From Acidocella sp. 20-57-95 (GTDB lineage: Bacteria; Pseudomonadota; Alphaproteobacteria; Acetobacterales; Acetobacteraceae), in NCBI GenBank assembly GCA_002255575.1, contig NCAT01000002.1:237237-301236 (forward strand): a stretch of 64,000 nt of DNA, given 5' to 3'. Position numbers and translations under genes: made by a program. Within the stretch, counting starts at the first letter, position 1; every line of letters starts with the position of its first letter. Below, one piece after another: positions 45,517 through 54,540 of this stretch. Below the pieces are notes generated by a model. It did not search any database and was not told the DNA's origin. It saw only the letters and a list, made by a program, of their open reading frames with translations.

Positions 45517-47444
45517 GAGGCTTCACCTGCCGCGACCTCGCTTAAATTCAAGGCCGCGACTTTGTCCATCGTCTGCGATGACGTGCCGTGTTGGGTTTTT
45601 TCCCAGTAATGCGGGTTAGTGATCAGTTGCCCGAGTGCCTTATAAGCCGCTACCGAGTGCAGCACCCAATAGGCGGGCGCCAGTAATCCCCAAGGGACCA
45701 GGGAATACCAACGGCGCTTGGAAGCCGCCACGATGTTGAAATAGACATACATCGCATTGCCGATCAGAAGGTCAAACAGCGACATCGCCAGTACCGCCGG
45801 CGGGAACAAGGCGGCAAAGCTGCGCGGACCCAGCAGCAGCGACAGTAGAAACATGGCCCACAGCACCGGGTTGATCAGCGCTGTGAAAGGGGGGAAGCCA
45901 ATGAACATCTGGAAGCCCATGAAGCCCACGAAGCCCAGACGCCGGTACAGACGCACGGGGTGGCGCATATGCACCAGCCAGGTTTGCATGTAGCCCTTAA
46001 TCCAGCGGCTGCGTTGGTTAATCCAACTTTTCAAAACACCGTTGGCTTCCTCGAAGGTTGTGGAATTCACGACGGCCACCCGGTAGCCTGCCTGGGTCAG
46101 CCGCACACCTAAATCGGCATCCTCGGTCACGTTATAGGGGTCCCAGGCGCCGAGCGACATCAATACATCGGTACGGAAATGATTAGAGGTGCCGCCTAAC
46201 GGGATTGGGATATTCAAAAGATGTAGACCTGGCAACAAATAATCAAACCAGTGACTGTATTCCAGCGTGAACATACGGGTGAGAAAATTATCGTCCCGGT
46301 TGAAATAATTTAAGCGCGCCTGCACGCAGGCGACGTTGTCTGGTGAAGCACGAAACAGTGCAACGACTTTTTTCAACTGGTCCGTTTCTGGAATATCCTC
46401 GGCATCAAACACCACGGTGTAGTCACCGCGGGCGAAGCGCAGGGCATAGTTGCAGGCTTTTGGCTTGGTCTTGGGCTGGCTGTCTGGCACCCGGATGATC
46501 TCGAATAAATCCTCGGCATTCAGCGCCTTCGCGGCATCAATGGTTTCATGGTCATTAGCTTCAAGTACGAGTTTCACATCGAGCTTGGCACGCGGATAGT
46601 CCATCTTCCTGATCGAGGACACCAAGATCGGCAATACTTCCGCTTCATGGTACATCGGTACCAGCACAGTAAATACCGGTAATTTAGCGTCATCGAGCGC
46701 GGCGATTTCCGCCTGACCGACTGAGAGATCAACCTTGCGCCCGCTGCCGATGATGGTGAGCAGGCCGCGAAATAAAAACAATAATGTGTACAGCGCCGAT
46801 GTTAGCCCGGTTAGCAGCACCAAGGTAAAGTGCGGCCGCAACGTCAAGCCGAGCAGGAATAGCACGATCAGCCCGATGAACGACCAGCGCTGCCCGGCTG
46901 AGAAGGTTGTTTTGGCGGATAATTCCGGGTCACGCAGAAACAGCGCCTCGCGCGCCTGCTCGCTTAACGCCGTATCGAACAGGCTCTGGATAACCCTGAT
47001 GATTTCAAATTTGCCGGAGATTGCGTATTCAAAGCTGCAACCGGGGTAACGCTTGCGCATAATAGTCTGGATATCAGGGTCATCAGGATCACGCGCTACC
47101 ACCGTTATCACCCCGTCGGCCTCTCGCCGCCAAGGGAAGAACAGATGGCGCAGATAGTCGTCGCGGCTGGTTTCATCCAACAGTGATTTGTCCGGTGGGC
47201 GCGCTTGCAAGTCTGCAAACGGCAGCTCGCAGGTTTGCGCCATCTGGCGGCCCCAGGCCTGGCTCGATATCTGATAAATTGAAGACAATACGTCTGGCAG
47301 CGGCACCTGCCATTGTCGGCATAGTTCTACAGCTTCATACAATTGGGCTTCAGTGATTTTGCCGATCCGGCAGAGTGCAGCAGCGGTCTGCAAGGTTCGC
47401 TTGGTGGGCGGGCGCCAACCCGTCACAGCTAGAACCGCCACCAC
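45513..47444 (-). CDS. family 2 glycosyltransferase (polysaccharide synthase) with N-terminal MshEN-like domain
   Basis: A 643-residue inner-membrane processive synthase. Residues 25-80 resemble the MshEN/T2SSE-N domain (GKITEAQLYEAVELCRQWQVPLPDVLSS, then LPFADLQ). Two membrane helices (about 188-230) lead into a GT2 catalytic domain (FTVLVPMYHEAEVL, D347AED, VTED at 439-442). The processivity motif QRSRW is at 477-481, and several helices follow at the C-terminus. The catalytic order is that of BcsA and NfrB-like enzymes, but there is no PilZ domain. In known proteins MshEN can bind cyclic di-GMP, so it could replace PilZ; that is inference. The GTG at 47444 overlaps the barrel gene by 16 bases; GTG at 47426 is another option. 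Confidence 0.88.
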   Translation of the reverse strand: MVAVLAVTGWRPPTKRTLQTAAALCRIGKITEAQLYEAVELCRQWQVPLPDVLSSIYQISSQAWGRQMAQTCELPFADLQARPPDKSLLDETSRDDYLRHLFFPWRREADGVITVVARDPDDPDIQTIMRKRYPGCSFEYAISGKFEIIRVIQSLFDTALSEQAREALFLRDPELSAKTTFSAGQRWSFIGLIVLFLLGLTLRPHFTLVLLTGLTSALYTLLFLFRGLLTIIGSGRKVDLSVGQAEIAALDDAKLPVFTVLVPMYHEAEVLPILVSSIRKMDYPRAKLDVKLVLEANDHETIDAAKALNAEDLFEIIRVPDSQPKTKPKACNYALRFARGDYTVVFDAEDIPETDQLKKVVALFRASPDNVACVQARLNYFNRDDNFLTRMFTLEYSHWFDYLLPGLHLLNIPIPLGGTSNHFRTDVLMSLGAWDPYNVTEDADLGVRLTQAGYRVAVVNSTTFEEANGVLKSWINQRSRWIKGYMQTWLVHMRHPVRLYRRLGFVGFMGFQMFIGFPPFTALINPVLWAMFLLSLLLGPRSFAALFPPAVLAMSLFDLLIGNAMYVYFNIVAASKRRWYSLVPWGLLAPAYWVLHSVAAYKALGQLITNPHYWEKTQHGTSSQTMDKVAALNLSEVAAGEAS

Positions 47445-48235
47445 AAGGCGGCGACCCCTGCATTGCCGAGCGCGATGTTGCGCCCGCCCACATCATGCCA
47501 CGCGCCGACCTGCACGGCCAACGCCTTGGTAATGCTATACACAGCGGACAATTCCACCCGGTACAAATCGTAATCGGATTGCCCAGGCACTGCATGGCCA
47601 ACGCTAATGGTGTTGAAACTCTGTGCCAGAATCTGCCAGTTCTGAAACGGTGTCACGCCCAATGTGGCATCACCGCGAATCTGATCGGCATAGCCATCAG
47701 ATTCCAGACGGTATGCCGCTTCAACATCCAGGTAAGCCGGAACACCCGCAAGCGTGAGATTATGGCCGTAGAGCAGCCGTGCCTCATACTCGCCGCTCGG
47801 CATCGCCAATTGCGGCACCCGCACGCTGGCGGTACCGGGCACGCCAATTTGGCCCTGTGCCGCAAAGGCATTGTTATCGTCACGATAAATTTGATAGCGC
47901 GCGAACAAGTTAAGCTGCACCAGCCCGTAGGCATGACCAGTGCCCGGCAGCCCGCTTTGGGTGATGGCCTGCAGGCGCGGCTGCAGGCCGATTGTCCAAC
48001 GGTCGGTCAGCCCATATTCGAGATAAGGGGAAAACTCCTCCTGAATGTAGGTGCCTTTGCCGGTGGGACGCCCGAATTGGTTATAGCCCTGCACGCCTAC
48101 CTGATAATAGCTGAAACTGCTGATCAATAGACCCTGACCGGCGGTTTGATCCCACGCACCGGCTTCGGCCGGCTTTGCCAACGGCAGCGCCATGATGAGC
48201 GCCAACCCAGCCGCAGTTATCGAACGTAAAATCAT
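47429..48235 (-). CDS. outer-membrane beta-barrel protein of the polysaccharide cluster
   Basis: A 268-residue exported protein. The signal peptide is MILRSITAAGLALIMALPLA, ending PAEAGA. The mature part is alternating beta-strands with aromatic girdles (ISSFSYYQVGVQGYNQFG, FSPYLEYGLTDRWTIGLQPRL, NLFARYQIYRDD) and ends in ALWWRF, a C-terminal Phe typical of outer-membrane barrels. The ATG at 48235 overlaps the stop of the BcsB-like gene by four bases (ATGA). It may be the outer-membrane pore for the polymer, taking the place of BcsC. Strand count is about ten to twelve. No family name recognised. Confidence 0.72.
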   Translation of the reverse strand: MILRSITAAGLALIMALPLAKPAEAGAWDQTAGQGLLISSFSYYQVGVQGYNQFGRPTGKGTYIQEEFSPYLEYGLTDRWTIGLQPRLQAITQSGLPGTGHAYGLVQLNLFARYQIYRDDNNAFAAQGQIGVPGTASVRVPQLAMPSGEYEARLLYGHNLTLAGVPAYLDVEAAYRLESDGYADQIRGDATLGVTPFQNWQILAQSFNTISVGHAVPGQSDYDLYRVELSAVYSITKALAVQVGAWHDVGGRNIALGNAGVAALWWRF

Positions 48236-50049
48236 TTTACGCTCCGGCGGCGCACGAAGATAATTACCACCAGCACCGTGAGGAGCAACCATGCAACAGC
48301 CAGCAATTCGGCATTCCAATGGCGCAGAAGTGTATCGGTCAGCGAGGTTGGCTGGGTGGTAAATACCGCGTCGTGCAGCAATGTCACGAAGGTGGCTGGA
48401 CCGCTACTGCCGTCATACAGGGCCACATTGCCGTCCCCCGGTAAAGCCGCCTGCGCGAGGCTGGCCGCCGGGCCGGGGCTGAGCCACAAGCCAGGCACAG
48501 CTGATGCGCCCACGCCTGAGCTAACCAGTTGCAGCACACTGAATTGCCCCACCTCCGGCAGCACACCAGTGGCGTCCTGGTTAGGCAGCGGCAGAGTGAT
48601 GCTGCCGGTGGGCTGCGGCAGCGGCGCCACCGAAACCACCGCACCAGCCTGGTGCGAGACGAGGATAAACGGCACCTGCGGGGCATTACCTGTGCCGCCC
48701 ATGGTGATTGCAACCGGGTTGGCATGCGCCGCGCCGAGCAATTCGGCTAACAACGGAACCGCCGGCAGCAAACTGGCGGGCGGCAGGTCGGTCAACACTG
48801 GTACCGTGCCGCCTGCCAGCACGTTGAACGCGGCAAACCGGCGCGGCGCCGCGTTCTCAGGGCTAAGCAGCAGCGCTGAATTGTCCTGGAGCGAAAACTT
48901 CAGCGGCGCAAATTTACCGCAACGCTGGTCCTCGTTGATCCGTACGATGTGCAGGTTTACCGGCGCGCCCGATTCGATGAACTTTTCGGGTAACTCAACG
49001 TGCTGACCATCAAGACTGATAGCGCCTTGAAACGCTTCGCTCCAGACCACGTTGCCGCCAACCTCGACCGATACGACTTCGGTTTCTCCTGGCGGCACGG
49101 CGTCACCGTGGCCATACAAAACCAGCCCGTGGGCATGACGGCCAGCGGGGATGGCAGCGAATGGCAGCGGCAGAGCCATGTCTGCCTCGCGCGTTACACT
49201 CATTACGCCGGGCTCAAGCCCAAGCCGACCAAAACTGACGGCCGTATCACCGGGGGCCGGAGCTGGCGCGAGCGCTGCCGTGGCGGCACTGACTGGCAAT
49301 ACCCGAAGCGCAGGCGCCATAGCCACCAGCGCCCGCGCTGCTTGCGCATTGGGCACCTGTAGCTGCATTGCGCCCTGGGCCGATTTAATCACCGATAGGC
49401 TTGAAGCTGCCGGGTTGATAACGATGCTGGCGTTATCGGCGGCGCCACCTAAAAACGGTGCGATGCCGCGCTCCACCAACGCGGTTGAGAGCACCAAGGC
49501 AGTTTCAATATCACCCGCCATAGGTTTGGCGGGCATCGCAATTGTTAATGGCGCGCCAAGACTCTGCCACACCGCACCGACGCCCTGAGCGCCATCATAA
49601 TTAGGCTGAACCTGCGTGGCAGGATCAATCTCGGTCCAGACCGCGGGGTTGTTGTTATCGTAGCAGACATCCTGATCATCGACCGATTGATCTGCAACGA
49701 ACCCAAGCTGCAAGAACTGCCCCTTCGTGAAGCGGGGCGGAATAGTCAGGGTCACCGGTCCAGCGGCTGCACTATCTAGCACCGTGGTCAACGGCACGCC
49801 GTTGGCCAACACAGTCAAGCTGGAATGCGGACTGAGCGCTCCGGAGGCGACGAAACGTAAGGTGAGGGTTGCGCCATTGGCATTGGCGCCCAAAGGGAAA
49901 TACACGGTCTTGGCGGCGTTCGGCCCGTTTAGCGTTAGTCCGTCCGGATAACCCAAATCCACCAGCGATCCGGCTTGCGCTGCCGAAGGCGCACCTAACC
50001 ACAACCCGGCTACTATGGCGATGCAGCCGACCCAATATCGGCCGATCAT
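48232..50049 (-). CDS. BcsB-like cellulose-synthase periplasmic subunit
   Basis: A 605-residue protein with a signal peptide (MIGRYWVGCIAIVAGLWLGA, ending AAQAGS), a long periplasmic part and one C-terminal membrane helix (LLAVAWLLLTVLVVIIFV) followed by RRRSVK. The periplasmic part alternates carbohydrate-binding-like beta domains and alpha/beta domains as in BcsB: LTLRFVASGALSPHSSLTVLANGVPL, DQDVCYDNNNPAVWTEI and RCGKFAPLKFSLQDNS. BcsB anchors to the synthase and guides the glucan chain through the periplasm. The ATG at 50049 has GAGGTG upstream. First gene of a four-gene overlapping operon. It is shorter than E. coli BcsB (about 780). Confidence 0.82.
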   Translation of the reverse strand: MIGRYWVGCIAIVAGLWLGAPSAAQAGSLVDLGYPDGLTLNGPNAAKTVYFPLGANANGATLTLRFVASGALSPHSSLTVLANGVPLTTVLDSAAAGPVTLTIPPRFTKGQFLQLGFVADQSVDDQDVCYDNNNPAVWTEIDPATQVQPNYDGAQGVGAVWQSLGAPLTIAMPAKPMAGDIETALVLSTALVERGIAPFLGGAADNASIVINPAASSLSVIKSAQGAMQLQVPNAQAARALVAMAPALRVLPVSAATAALAPAPAPGDTAVSFGRLGLEPGVMSVTREADMALPLPFAAIPAGRHAHGLVLYGHGDAVPPGETEVVSVEVGGNVVWSEAFQGAISLDGQHVELPEKFIESGAPVNLHIVRINEDQRCGKFAPLKFSLQDNSALLLSPENAAPRRFAAFNVLAGGTVPVLTDLPPASLLPAVPLLAELLGAAHANPVAITMGGTGNAPQVPFILVSHQAGAVVSVAPLPQPTGSITLPLPNQDATGVLPEVGQFSVLQLVSSGVGASAVPGLWLSPGPAASLAQAALPGDGNVALYDGSSGPATFVTLLHDAVFTTQPTSLTDTLLRHWNAELLAVAWLLLTVLVVIIFVRRRSVK

Positions 50050-50571
50050 AGACAAAAACACCTCATTTGCTGCGTGAAACAACCAATGCCTTGAATTCTC
50101 TCCATCATGAGCAGCTTAATCCATGAAGAACAAATACAACTTAGCAAAACAATCCAACTATAATTTTGTCGCTTTGTCTAATCACAATAAAACGATAATG
50201 CAGTTGCAAGACAAGCAAACCATCTTGCAACCCTGATTGCTGATTCCATCACGCCGGCATCCTTAATTAAGCACGAGTTTGCGACCTATACTGGGCAAGA
50301 AATACATAGCCTACAACTCCACTTCAGGGCGCCTGCCAGCCACAAAACTGTCAACAGCGGCGTAAAACTGTACCGGTCGGGTTAATTAAAACGGACCGAG
50401 AAGCCCTGTTGATCGATGCGCGAGTGAGCCGCATTACAGCCTGCCGGGTACGTTAACGCCTTTTATCGACCACCACGGTACGTAAATCCGCCCCATGCTC
50501 CTGGACCTCGTCGCATTCTCTTACGCCGCAATAATTTGCTTTTTTTGACCATGGCCACATGCAAACTCAGA
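50050..50571. other. gene-free stretch upstream of the polysaccharide operon
   Basis: About 520 bases. The part at 50090-50230 is AT-rich and should hold the promoter of the bcsB-like operon. The rest has no long frame or repeat that I can recognise. The 3' end of the LysR gene at 50572 points here, so transcription from it would converge on nothing and continue into the operon promoter region. Confidence 0.45.
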
Positions 50572-51486
50572 TCAAAATGTCGCGCGCCAGGGCTGAGTGT
50601 GGCCAATCATCTCAAGTAGATACTCCACATAGACCCTAACTCTGAGAGGTGGTGCAACATCCGTACGATAAAGAACATGAATCGGTATGGGGGCTTGACG
50701 CCAATCATCTAAGACTGTTCGCAAGGCACCTTTTTTAACATCCTCTTCAATGAGAAACGCCGGGAGCACAGCAATGCCGCCACCAGCGATCAAAGCGGCA
50801 CGAACAGCTTCTGGATCATCTATTTGAATGGGCGGGGCAAATGCAACAGATACAGCCTGATCCTGTTTATTCAGCAATAAACGATTATGCTTTCCAGCCG
50901 GCCCAAGCTCAATCATCGAATGGTGGGCAAGCTGATCAGGGGTTTTTGGCGTTCCACTAAGCTCCAGGTATTTCGGTGAAGCAACGATACGGAAATCAAT
51001 TTCACCTAGTTTTTGGTTGCCGATTTCTGGCGATGCCGTGGTGCGAAGGCGAATCGCGATATCGACTTGGCCTGGACCTGAGCCGATTTCGTGCCATTCC
51101 TGACCAAGCCAAAGCGCGACCCGAATATTCGGATTACGTTCTCGGAAAGCCGGAAGATACGGGGCAATAAAATTGCGGCCAAACAGGCCTGTTGTCGCAA
51201 TCGTCAAAAGTCCGCTGGCACCTTTACCCTTTCGGCGCAGGACATTTTGCGCTTCGATCCCATGGTCAAGCAGACGCCGTGCATAGGGAAGGAAATTGCG
51301 TCCTTCCTCCGTCACAGCAACGGCGCGGGTGGAACGATCGAGCAAAACGCAACCGACCTGCTGCTCCAGCCTGGCCATTTGCCGAGCGACAGAGGATTTC
51401 GGCATCTTCAGTATCCGCGCTGCCGCGGTGAAGCTACCAGAACTTACGATCTCTAAAAATACTTGGACGTCTGACAGCTGAAGCAT
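50572..51486 (-). CDS. LysR-family transcriptional regulator
   Basis: A 304-residue regulator. The helix-turn-helix is FTAAARILKMPKSSVARQMARLE followed by GCVLLDRSTRAV, and the effector domain begins near GLLTIATTGLFGRNFIAPYL. This pattern (ILKMPKSSVARQ, DRSTR) is typical of the AaeR/DhcR-like LysR branch. The ATG at 51486 (MLQLSDVQVFLEIV) matches the family start; the frame to 51549 is not conserved. It is divergent from a membrane protein and an oxidoreductase gene, which are its likely targets. The shared promoter region is 51487-51631. Confidence 0.88.
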   Translation of the reverse strand: MLQLSDVQVFLEIVSSGSFTAAARILKMPKSSVARQMARLEQQVGCVLLDRSTRAVAVTEEGRNFLPYARRLLDHGIEAQNVLRRKGKGASGLLTIATTGLFGRNFIAPYLPAFRERNPNIRVALWLGQEWHEIGSGPGQVDIAIRLRTTASPEIGNQKLGEIDFRIVASPKYLELSGTPKTPDQLAHHSMIELGPAGKHNRLLLNKQDQAVSVAFAPPIQIDDPEAVRAALIAGGGIAVLPAFLIEEDVKKGALRTVLDDWRQAPIPIHVLYRTDVAPPLRVRVYVEYLLEMIGHTQPWRATF

Positions 51487-51631
51487 TGTTCGCAATTCCG
51501 GGTCAAATATAGCCAAATATACCCGATTGATCCGGTTCAGACTACCCACGTATGGTTCACGAAATTCAGATCAATATGGCGAATGTCGGCACGCCGCCGG
51601 TATTTCAACGATCTAACGAGCGGGGACATCG

Positions 51632-52159
51632 ATGGAGCCAAAACTCTATTTTCATTTGGTAGGCTATAGCTTTGGCTTGGCGGCTTTCGCTATGATCTAC
51701 TGGTCAATTCGTCCGGCTCTGCTCGAAATGGGACGGGATGTTCATCTTAAGGCACTGATAGCTGTTCATTTTTTCCGTTATTTTGGGCTAACCGCGATGC
51801 TGCCGGGTGTGTTCAACCTCGGGCCACTAGGTTTTTCGCAGGATTACCTTTTCCAAATCATGGCGGGAGACGTATTTATCGCGCTACTGGCGTTGATTAG
51901 TTTCGGGCTGATACAGTTTGGTTCCAGCTTTCGCATTGGTTTCGCATGGCTTTTCAACATCCTGGGGTCTCTTGATTACCTCAATGCGGCAGCGCGGGTG
52001 ACGCCCAGCATTCACGATGCTAACATCCTTGGACCTTTTGGTTGGATGATAATTACGGTTTTTCTGCCGGCCTGGCTTGTCAGTCATATTGCGATCTTTA
52101 CCGTGCTGATTTCCAAACACCCAACATCAGACCATAATTTCTTGATTAACCGCGTCTAG
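51632..52159 (+). CDS. uncharacterised small membrane protein
   Basis: A 175-residue inner-membrane protein with about five hydrophobic helices (from FHLVGYSFGLAAFAMIYWSI to MIITVFLPAWLVSHIAIFTVL). Charged loops such as EMGRDVHLKA and the motif FFRYFGLTAMLPGVFNLGPLG look conserved but do not point me to a family. It is divergent from the LysR gene and precedes an oxidoreductase by about 120 bases. It could be a stress- or solvent-related membrane protein under the LysR; no function is claimed. Confidence 0.65.
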   Translation: MEPKLYFHLVGYSFGLAAFAMIYWSIRPALLEMGRDVHLKALIAVHFFRYFGLTAMLPGVFNLGPLGFSQDYLFQIMAGDVFIALLALISFGLIQFGSSFRIGFAWLFNILGSLDYLNAAARVTPSIHDANILGPFGWMIITVFLPAWLVSHIAIFTVLISKHPTSDHNFLINRV

Positions 52160-52283
52160 CTTAGCGGCCCGTATGTTTGCTCAGGGCATTAAAGCCGCCT
52201 GAGATCGGCCCATGGCAGTTTCATCGACATCTCATCGCAACGCGGGGGTCAAAATCCGAGCACTAACATTACGGGAGCATTCA

Positions 52284-53222
52284 GTGAAAGCTTTTTCTTA
52301 TGACCAGTTCGGGGGCGCTGGCGTCCTTCACGCCGCCAACCTGCCAGAACCTGTGGCTGGTACTTCTGATGTCGTTGTCGCCATCGAGGCGCGGTCGATC
52401 AATCTGATCGATATTCGTGTACGCAGCGGCATGATGGGACCGCTGGTAAACAAGCGTTTTCCAAAAGTACCGGGCGCAGATTTCGCAGGCACCATTACAG
52501 CCATCGGCGCCAATGTTAAACATCTGCAGGTTGGAGAGCGTGTGTTTGGGGCAGCCGATCCCTTCAAGGGCGGGGCCTTTGCTGAATTGGTTGCTGTGCC
52601 AGAATCTCAGGTGATAAAGTTACCTTCAGAGCTTTCGGTTAGCGACGCCGTCACGCTACCAATCGCTGGATTGGCCGCACTCCAATCGTTGCGGGACCTG
52701 GGCGGCGTCACATCCGGCCAGTCAGTGCTCATTCATGGTGCGACCGGTCCTGTTGGGCTTTTTGCCGTGCAAATCGCTAAATATAAGGGCGCTTACGTTA
52801 CCGCAGTTGGCGGTGCCGGGCTAGAGACGGCGCGCCTGCTCGGCGCCGACGTCCTTATTGATTACCGCAGTGGCAAGACCGTGCAGAAGAACGGCGGTTT
52901 TGATGTCATTCTCAATGCGTCGGGCAAAATGCCCTATTCCCGAGGAAAAATATTTCTCAAGCAGGCCGGGCGGTTGATCGAACCATCGCCGACAATTGCT
53001 GTGTTTATCGGTTCGAAGCTTGGTAATCTTTTCCGCCGCCGCAAACATTTAGCTCTGGCGACACAAGTTCGCCACAGTGACCTAGAGTATCTGGCAAGAC
53101 TGGTTAGCGAACGCGCAGTGAAACCAGTCATAGCGGCAACTTTTGCATTCAGCGAGACGCTAGCGGCGTTTGCTATGGTTGAGGGTGGTGGCGTTATTGG
53201 CAAGGTGGTCGTAACAAGATGA
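52284..53222 (+). CDS. MDR-family NADP-dependent quinone oxidoreductase
   Basis: A 312-residue medium-chain dehydrogenase/reductase of the QOR/zinc-free type. The N-terminal GroES-like part has GVLHAANLPEP and FPKVPGADFAGTITAIGANV, with DFAGTI in place of the zinc-ligand GHE motif. The cofactor domain has VLIHGATGPVGLFAVQIAKYKGA. It should reduce quinones or enones with NADPH. GTG at 52284 has GGGAG six bases upstream and begins at the family N-terminus; the longer ATG start at 52212 lacks a site. Probably under the LysR at 50.6 kb. Confidence 0.85.
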   Translation: MKAFSYDQFGGAGVLHAANLPEPVAGTSDVVVAIEARSINLIDIRVRSGMMGPLVNKRFPKVPGADFAGTITAIGANVKHLQVGERVFGAADPFKGGAFAELVAVPESQVIKLPSELSVSDAVTLPIAGLAALQSLRDLGGVTSGQSVLIHGATGPVGLFAVQIAKYKGAYVTAVGGAGLETARLLGADVLIDYRSGKTVQKNGGFDVILNASGKMPYSRGKIFLKQAGRLIEPSPTIAVFIGSKLGNLFRRRKHLALATQVRHSDLEYLARLVSERAVKPVIAATFAFSETLAAFAMVEGGGVIGKVVVTR

Positions 53223-53557
53223 GCAGGAAATCTATTAAAAACCTTGCTTATTTACGGGAACATCTTTGAACCTTCACTTCATTAAGCTTTCCGCATTTAC
53301 AATATTGCTATCGCCTTATCAGAGGAACGTCAGCGCGCGTTTTGAATCCGTATAGCAACTTAAATAAAAGGTAAGAACCGATTCTTCACATTTTACAAAG
53401 AAGAAATTTTTTAATTTCAAACCTGCCGAGTGCGATGATGATGGCTAAAACTGTATTGTCACGTTAAGTATAAAAGGCAAGGCGGGGCGGCGGGTTTGTG
53501 CTTTAATCGGACTGCCCGGGTTTAAGGAAAATGACCCAGACCGCCGCGCGTTAGAGC
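53223..53557. other. gene-free stretch between convergent genes
   Basis: About 335 bases between the QOR (plus) and the epimerase-like gene (minus). The middle (53340-53470) is AT-rich. No protein frame of note, no repeat and no strong hairpin were recognised. Confidence 0.5.
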
Positions 53558-54442
53558 TCAGACCTTGAAATAATCGGGTCTGCTTATATCGGCGATCAGA
53601 CCAATCTGCGTGGGCTTCCATCCCAGCCATTGTTGCGTCAGCGCGCTTGAGGCGACGCCATCCATTCCAGAGAACATCGACATGACACCAAAATGTGCAG
53701 TACCCTCCTCCGGCGAGATGGAAGCAACCGGCACGTGCAAGTGGCGTCCAATGATTTCTGCAATGTCGCGCATCCTCACACCTTCATCTGCAACCGCATG
53801 ATAACTGCTGCCAGCCCGACCCTTCTCCAGCGCCAACCTGTAAAGCCGTGCCACATCCAACCTATGGGCCCCGGACCAGCGGTTGCTCCCGTCGCCGATA
53901 TACGCGGAAACACCTTTATCCTGTGCGATATTGAGCAAATAGTTGACCAGACCACATCTACCATCGCCGCCATGTACCTGCGGCAACCTTATTGCCATGG
54001 CGCGCACACCGCGCGCCGCGAAGGCAAGTGCAGCGGTTTCGGACACGCGCGGCATGCCGGGCATCGCGGGATCCGCTTCCGTGGCTAATCGGCCAGGTGC
54101 AACCAGCAGCGTACCAGAAGTGACGATGAAAGGCTTGTCCGATCCGGCCAATGCGCTACCCATGGCGTCGATCGCGTGCTTATCGATCTGCCCGCTTTCC
54201 GCGAATTTCGCGAAATCGTGGATGAAAGCAAGGTGGATGGTCCCATCGGTTTCTTTTGCACCTCTGCGCAAGCTGTCGAGATCTTCAAGTGAACCGCGAT
54301 GAACTTTAGCCCCCAGCGCCTCCAGCGCATTGGCATTATCGTCAGACCGGGCGAGGCCAAGCACCTCGTACCCGTGCGCAATCAGTTCCTTGGTTATGGC
54401 AGCGCCGATAAATCCAGACGCGCCGGTGATGAACACACGCAT
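53558..54442 (-). CDS. NAD-dependent epimerase/dehydratase-family (extended SDR) protein
   Basis: A 294-residue extended SDR. The cofactor motif is FITGASGFIGAAITKELIAHGYEVLGLARS. Next comes a RGSLEDLDSLRRGAKETDGTIHLAFIHD segment with the conserved HLA. The usual catalytic Tyr-x3-Lys is not evident; TSGTLL occupies the Ser strand. Such YxxxK-less members act as reductases or regulators (NmrA-like). It is divergent from an MmyB-type regulator, a pairing seen widely in bacteria, so it is probably the target of that regulator. Substrate unknown. Confidence 0.85.
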   Translation of the reverse strand: MRVFITGASGFIGAAITKELIAHGYEVLGLARSDDNANALEALGAKVHRGSLEDLDSLRRGAKETDGTIHLAFIHDFAKFAESGQIDKHAIDAMGSALAGSDKPFIVTSGTLLVAPGRLATEADPAMPGMPRVSETAALAFAARGVRAMAIRLPQVHGGDGRCGLVNYLLNIAQDKGVSAYIGDGSNRWSGAHRLDVARLYRLALEKGRAGSSYHAVADEGVRMRDIAEIIGRHLHVPVASISPEEGTAHFGVMSMFSGMDGVASSALTQQWLGWKPTQIGLIADISRPDYFKV

Positions 54443-54540
54443 GATGATACTCCTGTTAAGACAGAAGAGATATTGCTAAGATGTTTATCGGGGTAAAGTA
54501 GTGACTTTATAAGGGTATAATCACTAACAGGATAACGAGC

